Below, piece by piece: positions 1-8,271 of a DNA stretch of 64,000 nt. The notes beneath the pieces were generated by a model that worked only from the letters and a program-made list of their open reading frames with translations, had not been told where the DNA came from and made no database searches. The position numbers were made by a program, and so were the translations under genes. The stretch comes from Natrononativus amylolyticus. GTDB taxonomy: Archaea > Halobacteriota > Halobacteria > Halobacteriales > Natrialbaceae. The DNA lies in NCBI RefSeq assembly GCF_024362525.1, contig NZ_CP101459.1, positions 682,001-746,000 on the forward strand, written 5' to 3'. The first letter of the stretch is position 1. Every line of letters begins with the position of its first letter.

Positions 1-613
1 CCTCATCGCCGACGAGCCGACGACGGCGCTCGACGTCACCGTCCAGGATCAGCTCATCGACCTCCTGTCCGAGCAGGTCGAGCGCGAGAACCTCTCGATG
101 CTGTACATCACCCACAACCTCGGCGTGGCCCGCCGGATCGCCGACCGGATCTACGTGATGTACGCGGGGGAGATCGCGGAGGTCGGCACGAAAGCGGAGA
201 TCCTTCAGGAGCCGCTTCACCCCTACAGCCGCGGCCTCATCGGGAGCGTCCCGAAGCTCACCGCGTTCGATCGGCAGGGGATCGACGGGCTCATTCCGGA
301 CTACACGGACCCCCCGCAGGGGTGTCGGTTCCACCCGCGCTGTCCGGCCGCGATGGCCGGCGAGTGCGACGTCGACCGACCGCCGCGCTACGAGATCGAG
401 CCCGGCCACGAGGTCGCCTGTCACCTCTACGATTGGGAGCTCGACGGGACGGAAGCGCTCGAGATAGCCGACGACGAGATCGACTACGAGATCCGCGGCG
501 ACGAACCCGAACCGAGCGACGACGCGTCTGCGACCCGGCGCCCGCTCTCGGTCGAGACGAACCCGTCGCGACCGGGTACGGCTCGAGAGGGAACGGAGGA
601 CACCGATGAGTGA
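1..613 (+). CDS. Peptide-type ABC transporter ATPase (OppD/DppD-like), 3' part
   Basis: This is the C-terminal part of an ABC ATPase that powers import of oligopeptides or similar solutes. Its start lies left of the window; the frame is open from base 2. It opens on the Walker B/D-loop stretch LIADEPTTALD, followed by the H-loop YITHNL. The tail has the family's C-terminal oligopeptide-transporter domain, with PLHPYSRGL and the cysteine pattern GCRFHPRCP. The stop overlaps the start of the next ATPase by 8 bases (ATGAGTGA), so the two are translated as a coupled pair, as is usual for OppD-OppF. The permease and binding-protein genes must lie upstream. Substrate cannot be read from the ATPase. 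Confidence 0.95.
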   Translation, partial: LIADEPTTALDVTVQDQLIDLLSEQVERENLSMLYITHNLGVARRIADRIYVMYAGEIAEVGTKAEILQEPLHPYSRGLIGSVPKLTAFDRQGIDGLIPDYTDPPQGCRFHPRCPAAMAGECDVDRPPRYEIEPGHEVACHLYDWELDGTEALEIADDEIDYEIRGDEPEPSDDASATRRPLSVETNPSRPGTAREGTEDTDE

Positions 614-1685
614 CGCAAACGCAGCCGCCCCGAGACCCGAGGCCGCGGACGAGGTCGTCCTGCGCGTCCAGGAGCTGACCAAGTACTACCCGATCACCGG
701 CGGGCTGTTCCGCACGAAGGTCGGCGAGGTGAAAGCCGTCGACGGCGTCTCCTTCGACGTTCGCCGGGGCGAGACGTACGCGATCGTCGGCGAGTCGGGC
801 TGCGGGAAGACGAGTCTCGGGAAGACCGTCGCGCGCCTGCTCGAGCCGACGTCGGGAACGATCGAGTTCCGGGGCCAGGACATCGCCGCGTTCGACGACC
901 GCCAGCTAAAGTCGATTCGCCGCGAGATCCAGGTCGTCTACCAGGATCCGACGTCCTCACTCAACCCCCGGAAACGGATCAAGGACATCGTCGCCGAGCC
1001 GCTGGTCGTCCACGGCGTCGGCACGAAAGCCGACCGGCGCGACCGCGTCGCCGAGCTGCTCGCCCGGGTCGACCTCCCGCAGGAGTTCGCCTACCGCTAC
1101 CCGAACGAGCTCTCGGGCGGCCAGAAACAGCGCGTCGCGATCGCCCGCGCGCTCACGCTCGAGCCGTCGCTGCTGATCTTAGACGAGCCGACGAGCGCGC
1201 TCGACGTCAGCGTGCAGGCGAAGGTGGTCGCCTTACTCGAGGAGCTCCAGGCGGAACTCGACCTCGCGTACCTGCTGATCACGCACGACCTGAGCCTGAC
1301 GAAGAACATCGCCGACCGGATCGGCGTCATGTATCTCGGGCGGTTCATGGAGCAGGCGGACGCCGACGAGCTGTTCGCGCGCCCCCGGAACCCCTACACC
1401 GAACAGCTCCTCTCCGCGATCCCGATCGTCGACGAGTCGGAGGCCGTCTACAAACCCGAGAAGATCGAGATTCAGGGGGAGACGCCGGACCCGTCCGATC
1501 CGCCGTCGGGGTGTTCGTTCCACCCGCGCTGTCACCGGGTGTTCGACGACTGCTCGTCGGTCGCCCCCTCACTGGTTCGCGTCGGCGAAGATCACACGAG
1601 CCGCTGTCTGCTTCACGAACTGGCGGACGAGGACGCTCCCGGCTCGGCTACGGACGTCGATTCCACCGGCCGCGGCGATCGGTAG
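606..1685 (+). CDS. Peptide-type ABC transporter ATPase (OppF/DppF-like)
   Basis: A 359-residue cytoplasmic ATPase, complete. It shows Walker A GESGCGKTS near residue 63, the signature LSGGQKQR, Walker B LLILDEPTSALD, H-loop LITHDL, and the C-terminal domain with NPYTEQLLSAIP and GCSFHPRCH. It is the second nucleotide-binding subunit of the transporter begun upstream and should form a heterodimer with it. The ATG overlaps the preceding stop. It is the last gene of the operon: an opposite-strand regulator follows 128 bases later. Confidence 0.95.
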   Translation: MSDANAAAPRPEAADEVVLRVQELTKYYPITGGLFRTKVGEVKAVDGVSFDVRRGETYAIVGESGCGKTSLGKTVARLLEPTSGTIEFRGQDIAAFDDRQLKSIRREIQVVYQDPTSSLNPRKRIKDIVAEPLVVHGVGTKADRRDRVAELLARVDLPQEFAYRYPNELSGGQKQRVAIARALTLEPSLLILDEPTSALDVSVQAKVVALLEELQAELDLAYLLITHDLSLTKNIADRIGVMYLGRFMEQADADELFARPRNPYTEQLLSAIPIVDESEAVYKPEKIEIQGETPDPSDPPSGCSFHPRCHRVFDDCSSVAPSLVRVGEDHTSRCLLHELADEDAPGSATDVDSTGRGDR

Positions 1686-1813
1686 GCTCGAGCCGGATTC
1701 GCCGCCGCTGTTGGCGCCCTCGTCGGGTGATCGGTCACCGGCGGAGACCGCCATACGCCGTGTTCCGGTCGAGAGCCGGCGCTTCGCGAGAGACGCTGTT
1801 CGTGCGGCGAGAC

Positions 1814-2353
1814 TCAGTCCATCGACCCGTCGACCCTGCTGTGCCAGGCTTTGTGCGTCTTGATGACGGGGATGACCTCGTAGGAGTCGACGATGTCCGT
1901 CCGCTGCATCAGCTCGTTCACGTAGCGTTTGATGTCGCGCAGCGAGCCGTGCCACACCCGGACCAGCATGTCTGACCGACCGAGGTACTCGTCGACCTCG
2001 TAGACGAGCTCCTGCTCGAGGAGGAACTCGATGAACTCGTAGATCTCCTCGGTCGTCACGTCCGACTTGAGCGTCACCTGCACGTCGGCGTACTTGAGGT
2101 TCACCTCCTGTAAGACGAGCACGGCCAGGATTTTGATGACGTTGTCCTCCTGAAGCTTCCGGCGGCGGCGTCGAACGGCTGTTCGCGACAACCCCACCTT
2201 CTCGCCCAGTTCGGTATCCGAGATTCGCCCGTCGTCGTTGAGAATTCGGTAGATCTTATAGTCGACCTCGTCGAGGTGTTCGGTGACGAGTTCCTGAATC
2301 GATTCGTCGACGACGAGTTCGTCGCCCAGTTCCGAATCGGACGTTCGTGTCAT
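1814..2353 (-). CDS. Lrp/AsnC-family transcriptional regulator
   Basis: A 179-residue DNA-binding protein. After an acidic N-terminal stretch it has a winged helix-turn-helix (VDYKIYRILNDDGRISDTEL, then VGLSRTAVRRRRRKL as the recognition helix, about residues 31-70) and an Lrp-type ligand-binding half with beta-alpha-beta pattern to the end. It is convergent with the ABC operon (128-base gap), so it may regulate that operon or genes elsewhere. The basic run RRRRRK in the recognition helix is notable. Effector unknown. Confidence 0.9.
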   Translation of the reverse strand: MTRTSDSELGDELVVDESIQELVTEHLDEVDYKIYRILNDDGRISDTELGEKVGLSRTAVRRRRRKLQEDNVIKILAVLVLQEVNLKYADVQVTLKSDVTTEEIYEFIEFLLEQELVYEVDEYLGRSDMLVRVWHGSLRDIKRYVNELMQRTDIVDSYEVIPVIKTHKAWHSRVDGSMD

Positions 2354-2508
2354 ACCGTCTAGTACCGACGAGTCTCCCTTGAAGATAGTGTCTTTCGCTC
2401 TCCGACTCGAAGCCGAATCGCTGAGACCGCGTTTAATTGGCCACCGACCGGGAGTAGAACTAGTTTGTCGACCAGTACAACCAAAGGGGGTCGACGTGAA
2501 CGTTACGT

Positions 2509-2785
2509 ATGAGCGCGAGCGAGCGAGAGGGGCTGACGAAGGGAGTACGGCGACGTTGAAAAAGAGCTTCGCGAAGCGATCCGCTACGAGCTCACTCCGG
2601 ACGGGCGAGCCGACCTCGAGAACCCCGAGGAGACGCTCGGCGAGTATCTCGAGGAGATGTGGCGGGCGGAACTCGAACGCTACGAGCTACCTATAACGGC
2701 GAGAGAGTCCCGCCGTTTACGGCGTCCTCAGAACGCGAAGCGTTCTGATGGGCATCGCAAACCTTCTGTTTGCTCAAGGGCGTGA
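2509..2785 (+). pseudogene. Frameshifted small unknown gene ending in hairpin sequence
   Basis: An ATG at 2509 opens MSASEREGLTKG and stops at TGA soon after. Removing one G from the GGG at 2541-2543 continues the protein as TKEYGDVEKELREAIRYEL and on through an acidic helical stretch (ADLENPEETLGEYLEEMWRAEL) with strong haloarchaeal codon bias. The last 30 codons run through a cluster of hairpins and look non-coding, so the 3' end was probably lost. I do not recognise the family. One G insertion in a short homopolymer could be a sequencing error or true decay. Confidence 0.5.
2711..2773. repeat. Cluster of three short perfect hairpins, IS-end-like
   Basis: Three stem-loops lie in 63 bases: CGCCG-TTTA-CGGCG (2711-2724), CAGAACGC-GAA-GCGTTCTG (2729-2747) and GCAAAC-CTTCT-GTTTGC (2757-2773). 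The wording around the first (gagagtcccgccgtttacgg) resembles what I recall of the 3' ends of haloarchaeal IS200/IS605-type (tnpB-only) elements. No transposase is present, so this would be a remnant. The hairpins are seen directly; the IS attribution is from memory. Confidence 0.5.
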
Positions 2786-3044
2786 ATCGCGTCACTCGAC
2801 TGCGCAAACTACCGGTCACTCCCTGGCCGGAGTCTCCAAGTCGTCGGCGGCGTGGATCAACACAATGACGTTGCGAAGAAGGACTTAAATTGTTCCTGAA
2901 GATCTCGAAAAGTGAACGAAGCAGGCTGATTACCATTAGCGATCTTCAGCCCATACCCTCTGTGAAATCAGTCGGAAAATTACACTGTATCTAAATTATT
3001 ACTATTAGTATTTTGTGCGCAGAAAACGCTACTTTAGCACAAGT

Positions 3045-3515
3045 ATGAGCGACCAACCTTCCTTCACCCGGCGCTCCGTTTTGAAATGGTCGGGTGGTGC
3101 TGTCGTAGCCGCAACTCTTAGTGGATGCACTGAAACAGCAACGGTGTATGAGGTGTGGGGAGGTGTTGCCCAGATCGTTCTTGAATGCTACACCGATGGA
3201 TGGAGAGGCGTCGAACCAGCGATCATCGAGGATGTACAGAATCCGACGCTCGTCCTTTACGAAAGCCACGAGTATGAAATCACGATGAGAAACGGTGATG
3301 GCGAGGCTCACTCCCTCGAAATACGAGCGGGTGATCAGACAGTTGATTCGGACTATCAAACATCACTAACCGACGAGAGAGGGGAGACAGAAACGGTGGC
3401 TATCGAGGGAGTCCCATGGATGACCGAATACGTCTGCAAGGTGCACAGCCAGACCGAGTGTGGAGTGGTTGATGTCCGGCCAGAGGGAGATACAGACACC
3501 TATGAAGGCGAGTAG
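3045..3515 (+). CDS. Tat-exported lipoprotein with cupredoxin-like domain
   Basis: A 156-residue exported protein. The N-terminus has a twin-arginine signal (FTRRSVLKWSGG) and lipobox LSGC with Cys28 as the lipidation site, so it should be anchored on the outer face of the membrane. The mature part has a small beta-rich domain with a copper-site-like pattern: His89 in AHSLEI, then Cys131 and His134 in YVCKVH. The usual axial Met is not at its expected place; Cys139 (TECG) lies there instead. A type-I copper electron carrier or a relative that lost copper are both possible. ATG 3045 was chosen over the GTG at 3015 because it starts the Tat signal properly. Confidence 0.75.
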   Translation: MSDQPSFTRRSVLKWSGGAVVAATLSGCTETATVYEVWGGVAQIVLECYTDGWRGVEPAIIEDVQNPTLVLYESHEYEITMRNGDGEAHSLEIRAGDQTVDSDYQTSLTDERGETETVAIEGVPWMTEYVCKVHSQTECGVVDVRPEGDTDTYEGE

Positions 3516-3535
3516 ACCCGCACTGCAGGGCGACT

Positions 3536-3810
3536 AGTTCAGCCAAGCCAGTTGGGGACGAAGAGCGGGAAGACATTCTCAACCACTGGGTTCCGTTGTT
3601 CGAGGACTACGACATTGATGCTGCGTTCGAACACGATGACCACGCCTACAAGCGAACACATCCCCTCGAGAACGGTGAAGCAGAGTCTGATGACGGTATC
3701 CTCTACCTGGGTGACGGCGCGTGGGGACAGAACCCCCGTGACGTCTACTCACCGGAAGAGCAACCATATCTCACTGTAAGCAACAGCGAGCCGCACATGA
3801 TCCATCGGCA
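3536..3810 (+). pseudogene. C-terminal remnant of a metallophosphoesterase
   Basis: An open frame without a start encodes the tail of a calcineurin-like phosphoesterase, close to purple acid phosphatases: ILNHWVPLFEDYDIDAAFEH followed by DDHAYKRTHPL (the HxH-type metal-binding neighbourhood) and GILYLGDGAWG. The catalytic N-terminal two thirds are missing, and after about 3800 the frame runs into sequence of the opposite-strand kinase fragment. This is a truncated relic. Confidence 0.75.
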
Positions 3811-4718
3811 TCGAGTTCGAAGATTCCCTCGCCAACTGTGTCGGCTAAGGCCTGATACCGTCGCACTGCTGCCTCCCCAGACGCCTCAGAAGAGGTCACG
3901 TCCGCGCCCCCGTGCTCGACGGCGTTCCGAAATAGGTTCTCGAGCAGGTGGTGGAGGTGTACCGGATCGACCTGGATCGCTCGATCCGTCTCGATCGCGA
4001 GGGACGCCCCGTTCTGGTTCACGTCCTGCCAGGCGTCCTCGGCTACGTCCGCCAACTCCACCGGTTTCCCATCGATGGTCACGTCGGTGCTTCGAGCAGT
4101 GATGAGGAGGACGTCGATCATCTCCTCGATGCGATCAAGCGACTGCTCGACTTCGTCGGCAGCAAGCTCGTCCCCTCGCGCTGCAGGCCCGACATACGCC
4201 TGCGCAATCGCCAGTGGATTGCGCAGTTCGTGCGCAAGTATCCGTGAAAAGCTCTCCAATCGATCGTTCTGGCGCTGAAGCTGCTGTTTGTGGTCTTCGG
4301 TCTCTCGTGCACGGGTGATGGCTCTCGCTTCGTTCAGGCCGATCGCGAGGCCGGCGACGCCACCGACGGCCGTCACGAGCGCGGCCGTCCAGAGCGGGTT
4401 CCGGTTGTCGACGGCGGGATTGATGACGACGAGCCCGTAGACGATGCTCATCACCACGAGCCCGCCGAGACACCAACCCGCGATCCGCCAGTACGTCTCG
4501 GGGTGCAGGTCGGTACGAGGTAACCTGTAGCCACCGTATAGGAGTGCGATTCCAGGACCGCCGACGAGAACGAAGTCGATGAGTGCCGCGACGGGCGGCT
4601 GTCCCGTCGCCACGTTGATGAGGACACGTCCAGCAGCGTACGCGAGGTACAGCTCACCAAGGAGAACGATGGCGTGTCTGCCATCGACTCTCGAAGTGAT
4701 GAGCGACAAGTGAAGCAT
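3771..4718 (-). pseudogene. Histidine kinase N-terminal half, joined to a PAS fragment
   Basis: The 315-codon frame encodes a membrane sensor kinase cut short. Residues 1-125 hold about four membrane segments. The dimerisation helix follows with the H-box ILAHELRNPLA (His163), then the N-box HLLENLFRNAVEHGG (Asn265). At about residue 275 the kinase ends before the G1, F and G2 boxes. The remaining 40 residues read like the start of an unrelated PAS domain (YQALADTVGEGIFELDADG), then nonsense. Without the ATP lid it cannot phosphorylate itself. The missing boxes appear nearby on the other strand at 4797-5024. Confidence 0.8.
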
Positions 4719-4796
4719 TGTACGCGAACTGTGAACACATGTTTTCGGAGGTTACCCTTAGTCATATGGATGCTTTTCTGGGAGATCCTCACTGAG

Positions 4797-5024
4797 TTAG
4801 TAGCCGACGACAGAGCTGGAATCCCGGCCGAATACAGGGACGCGATATTCGAGACCGGATACACGACGGCCAGCAGTGAGGGCGGGATAGGGCTCGAGTT
4901 GACGTTCGTCCAGGAGATGGCAGCGGTCTACGAGTGGCAGTGTTCAGTGACGGAAAGTGCCTCTGGTGGTGCACGGTTCGGGTTCGAGAACGTGACCGAA
5001 GTGCAGAACACGACCCACTGCTGA
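4797..5024 (+). pseudogene. Histidine kinase C-terminal half (G1-F-G2 boxes), inverted
   Basis: A frame on the strand opposite to the kinase half encodes the rest of a HATPase_c domain: VADDRAGIP (G1 box, normally DGPGIP), IFETGYTTASSEGGIGLEL (F and G2 boxes) and SVTESASGGARFGFENV to a stop. It has no start of its own. The G1 and G2 glycines are partly eroded. It fits exactly the part missing from the 3771-4718 fragment, so an inversion within one gene is the simple explanation; a remnant of a second kinase is the alternative. Confidence 0.7.
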
Positions 5025-5167
5025 CGCCACCTGTTTCGGCAGGCCCACTCCTCAGTTGGACTCCTCATTTCCAGCTAAAAGGCGAAATTCGCTGTTAAGA
5101 CAGCCCCTCACGACAAAAATATAACCACATTATTTTTACAAATCTCAGTGAAGGGGAACTCGAGAAA

Positions 5168-5434
5168 ATGAAGAGCGAGTCGCATACTCTTGCTGTAGAG
5201 CGGTACGAAACGCCCAGTACAGCGGTAGCACTAACAGTGGCAGAGGTTATCGATACCGAGCCTGAGAATCTTCCTCCACTGTACAAGACGATTAACACTG
5301 ACGCATTAGACTCGCTCTTCAAACCAGTAGACGAGACCTCACACGAGGTTCACGTCGTCTTTCGTTACGAAGGGCACATCGTCGAAGTCCGTTCTGCGGA
5401 GGAAATGACTGTAACCGTTGAACCAGTGGAATAG
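5168..5434 (+). CDS. HalOD1 (halobacterial output domain 1) protein
   Basis: An 88-residue stand-alone HalOD1 domain, a haloarchaeal family often fused to response-regulator receivers and thought to act as an output or binding module. Typical features: TPSTAVALTVAEVIDTEPEN, then LPPLYKTINTDALDSLF, and the closing strands HVVFRYEGHIVEVRSAEE. An AT-rich block (tataaccacattattttta, 5120-5138) about 35 bases before the ATG can serve as the promoter. It sits beside wHTH regulators and a broken sensor kinase. Precise function unknown. Confidence 0.85.
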   Translation: MKSESHTLAVERYETPSTAVALTVAEVIDTEPENLPPLYKTINTDALDSLFKPVDETSHEVHVVFRYEGHIVEVRSAEEMTVTVEPVE

Positions 5435-5452
5435 CCGGTCGCGCCAGAAGCA

Positions 5453-5758
5453 TTACGCCAGACCGGAGGGAAGTCGCTTATGATTCTCTTGAAGAACCTC
5501 CAGGAGAGGACGGATGTTCTCGAATTGCGGCCCCCTTACTACTTCGAAATTAGTAGTCTTTCTCACATATCCCTGGTCTGTAAGCTGAGGAAGATGAGTG
5601 TGGTGCATCTCGGTTTGGAGCCCCTGGAATTCAGCCTCTCCGTCAGCCACCTCTTCTGGAATCATCACCGACTCCTGTTCGAGGAGTTTCACCAGTATCC
5701 GGCGTCGATGCTTACTCATAAGGGCGCTGAGCATCGCTTTCCACGGGTCGGGAGTCAT
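5453..5758 (-). CDS. Small winged-helix protein, DUF7344-like
   Basis: A 101-residue haloarchaeal winged-helix protein. MSKHRRRILVKLLEQE is the first helix pair, and MHHTHLPQLTDQGYV is the hallmark family stretch. An upstream ATG at 5791 is in frame, but it directly abuts a TATA-like element (TATAAT on the minus strand, 5791-5796), so ATG 5758 is preferred. It is likely a DNA-binding regulator; target unknown. A paralogue is at 6875-7150. Confidence 0.8.
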   Translation of the reverse strand: MTPDPWKAMLSALMSKHRRRILVKLLEQESVMIPEEVADGEAEFQGLQTEMHHTHLPQLTDQGYVRKTTNFEVVRGPQFENIRPLLEVLQENHKRLPSGLA

Positions 5759-5984
5759 GGCACATTGTGAGGGATTGTCGTGTAGAACCATTATAGTTAC
5801 TCATACGGGTTGAATGGAGTGTACGATAAGAAACAGACGGTCGGTGAATCAGTGGCTCCACTATCGCCAATCGAATGGAGTGACAACAGTCGATCTGCCC
5901 GGCCGATTCTTTCACGAATCATCCTCGGTTCTATAGGAGAGTTCGAAATGAAAAACAGAACTACTAATCACTGGTAGTCGGGGA

Positions 5985-6071
5985 TCAGTCTTCTACCTCG
6001 ATCTCTATGCCTTCCTCAGTGTCTGTATCCGTGTCACTACTCCGACGAAGTAATTTGTCGAGGATGCTCAT
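5985..6071 (-). CDS. 28-residue acidic microprotein candidate
   Basis: A very short frame encodes MSILDKLLRRSSDTDTDTEE and eight more mostly acidic residues. A short amphipathic helix (SILDKLLRR) precedes a strongly acidic tail. The start matches small haloarchaeal proteins in style, and the tail has the D/E/T bias of real haloarchaeal coding sequence, unlike the AT-richer DNA around it. An A/T-rich stretch precedes it. No family recognised; it may be spurious. Confidence 0.35.
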   Translation of the reverse strand: MSILDKLLRRSSDTDTDTEEGIEIEVED

Positions 6072-6282
6072 ATCTATTAGCCACTTTGTATAGAAATATG
6101 GATTGTGGTTGCATAGTTACATCCTATAATAGTGGCTTGGAACGTTCACGTTCAACAACCTTCTTTAAATATAGTATTGATATGTGTATTTCCAACGCCA
6201 ATTTCAGACCGATTAGATAGGGATAGGGCTAGTTGTTACCGGTTTCATAACCTCTATGGCGTGCTATGTGGCCTCATAGGCT

Positions 6283-6486
6283 GTGACAGATTCCCCCCTT
6301 GCATATCAACAATCCATGTTGGCTGAGGTCGTTAGAGAAGCGACCGTACAGGAATCACTCTCAGTCGAAGACTGCCAGAAGCTTCAAACTCAAATCGCAC
6401 AAACACAGTCATTAGCAGAAATCGATCACCTCTGGGAGGCCCTGTCCGAAGAGTATCGAATTATCGAGCCATACGCCCCAGCGTGA
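6283..6486 (+). CDS. Small hypothetical protein, 67 residues
   Basis: A GTG-start frame encodes a soluble, helix-rich acidic protein (LAEVVREATVQESLSVEDCQ, then EIDHLWEALSEEYRI). Codon use looks authentic. No catalytic or metal motif and no recognised family. The gene stands alone between regulators. An ATG inside (codon 12) is an alternative start. Confidence 0.45.
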   Translation: MTDSPLAYQQSMLAEVVREATVQESLSVEDCQKLQTQIAQTQSLAEIDHLWEALSEEYRIIEPYAPA

Positions 6487-6874
6487 GGAAGACGGCTGGG
6501 GGCTTATGGCCTGCGATTAACGTTCGTTGGGCGCGGACGTCTCTATGTCTACATCTGAAACCGGTGCACGCCGACTTCGTGCCATGGGGCTTGTTTAGAC
6601 GCTCGTGAGAACGGCCCTATGGCTTGGCTCCGTCGGTATCTGCGCGTCACCGATGACAGTGGTGACCACGGACCGAGACGATAGTATTTCTACCTCCTCG
6701 ATAGAACGGTTGAGACGACGAAGTGGTCAAGACAAGCTCTTATCCGTCAGCTCCATTTTTGACTCGTCTGTAACTACTCCCGTACCGGAGGCCTGTTGTC
6801 CTTAATCCGCGCGTCTCAACACAGCCGACAGGATGCATTTAGGTTGACTCTCGCAGCGTTGGTGGGTGTCATCC
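6487..6874. other. Intergenic stretch without a supported gene
   Basis: About 390 bases between the 67-residue hypothetical gene and the second DUF7344-like gene. Short frames occur (for example a 21-codon frame MAWLRRYLRVTDD from 6619), but none has length or composition that would support a call. No repeat or hairpin seen. Confidence 0.5.
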
Positions 6875-7150
6875 TTAGTGAGAGGCAAGGGGTCGCTGGG
6901 TTTCCAGAAACTCCATCAACGGTTTGAGTTCCTCGTAGTCCGGGCCTCGTGTGATGCTGTGAGTGTCACGGTCCCATCGAATTAGTCCGGCCTCTTCCAA
7001 CAGTGGAAGGTGAACATGGGTCATCCGGATTCCCTCCTCAGTGGGAGCCTGCTCTCGCGTCTCGATGCGGTGGCGCGTCTCGTTCAGAACCGACAGCAGG
7101 AGGTCGCGCCGTCGTTCATCCGCCAGCGCGGTGAAGTATCGGTCTTTCAT
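6875..7150 (-). CDS. Small winged-helix protein, DUF7344-like (second copy)
   Basis: A 91-residue protein with the same plan as the gene at 5453-5758: helix FTALADERRRDLLLSVLNE, family stretch MTHVHLPLLEEAGLIRWD, then a short wing and C-terminal helix (YEELKPLMEFLETQ). The ATG at 7150 is preferred to a TTG three codons upstream. Likely a DNA-binding regulator. Confidence 0.8.
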   Translation of the reverse strand: MKDRYFTALADERRRDLLLSVLNETRHRIETREQAPTEEGIRMTHVHLPLLEEAGLIRWDRDTHSITRGPDYEELKPLMEFLETQRPLASH

Positions 7151-7377
7151 GGGTCTCAAAGGGTGTCTCTGTGCTGGCCAGGTGACTTCGCGTTCGTCCT
7201 CTATCCTCTACGGGAGGGTGAAGCGCTACGTAGATAACTCTATTGTGAACGTATATGTGCATATTGTGAATCTTGCAGTAGAAGGGCGCGTTCCCTGTGT
7301 ATTCCCGATTGGGACTGTGTGGTTTCTCCTGGTTTTCGTCTCAGATACTGTGGAAGTAGCCGTACTCTCGTAAATTG

Positions 7378-7890
7378 TCAGTTGACTGGTTCTGCGTCGT
7401 CGGTGTCGTGGGCGGCCATCGTATCTTCCCCTTGCAGGAAGAAGTGGTTGAACGGCTGGACGTACCGCCGTCTCAGCATCTCTGCGCTCTCGATTTGGAC
7501 ACCAAGATCGTGGACGGCATCGGTGATTCTCGTCACATCGGCCGTGCTCGTCCCGACTACATCGACGTGGACGTTTCGTCGGCCGGTGAGCATCTCACGC
7601 ATATCGATGACTCCCTGAATCCCCCGCACGTTCTCCGAGTACTCGGTGAGCTCAGCGGGCGGAACGCTAATGACAAACGTCACTTGTAGCGGGAGGTTGG
7701 CCGCCTCGTAGTCTATCTCTGGATGGTAGCCCCGGATGATGCCGTCTGCTTCGAGTTGGCCGATACGATTACGAACGGTGCTGGGCGAGACGCCAATCGG
7801 GTCGGCGATGTCTTGTGCGGTACTGTTTCGGGCGTCTTGCTGGAGCAGGTACAGAATGCTTCGGTCAACGTCGTCGAGGTCGCGTCCCAT
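7378..7890 (-). CDS. Lrp/AsnC-family transcriptional regulator
   Basis: A 170-residue regulator. N-terminal helix-turn-helix: LDDVDRSILYLLQQDARNST then VSPSTVRNRIGQLEADGII; a RAM-like effector domain follows (LQVTFVISVPP to VGVQIESAEML), plus a short tail. ATG 7890 (MGRDLDDVD) matches the normal family start; an upstream in-frame start at 7947 would add 19 unrelated residues. It is transcribed away from the UspA gene. Effector and regulon unknown. Confidence 0.9.
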   Translation of the reverse strand: MGRDLDDVDRSILYLLQQDARNSTAQDIADPIGVSPSTVRNRIGQLEADGIIRGYHPEIDYEAANLPLQVTFVISVPPAELTEYSENVRGIQGVIDMREMLTGRRNVHVDVVGTSTADVTRITDAVHDLGVQIESAEMLRRRYVQPFNHFFLQGEDTMAAHDTDDAEPVN

Positions 7891-8271
7891 ATCGACCAGT
7901 AGTATGTGGAATGTTAACCCTGTTTCCCCTCGCACTGGCACTGTCACCTCACACGGTCGACATCCATCGTGGAGAGTCCCCTTGCAGTCTCTCCCATCCG
8001 GTTAAATTCGCGGCTACTATATTCACACAACTTCGTGTTCCGTTTGTACGCGTAGTGAGCGAGCAGTCTCAGACTACACCAGAAGTCAGTTCTCGGAGCC
8101 GTCACACGGAGTTCATCGTCTGCAGACGATCGGAGTCGGACACACGTGTCGGCCCAGCGGCTCGGCTTTGCTCACACGCGTCCGGTGAGTCTCGGTGAGA
8201 CCCTGTGCAAGGGCCAGGTGAACGACCCTGGACGGCTCCGTGAGACCGTCTTCCACAGGGCGACACCCCCC
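7891..8271. other. Intergenic stretch, 381 bases, no gene supported
   Basis: This lies between the 5' end of the Lrp gene and the 3' end of the UspA gene. It should hold the Lrp promoter. I see no coding frame with plausible composition and no clear repeat. Confidence 0.5.
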
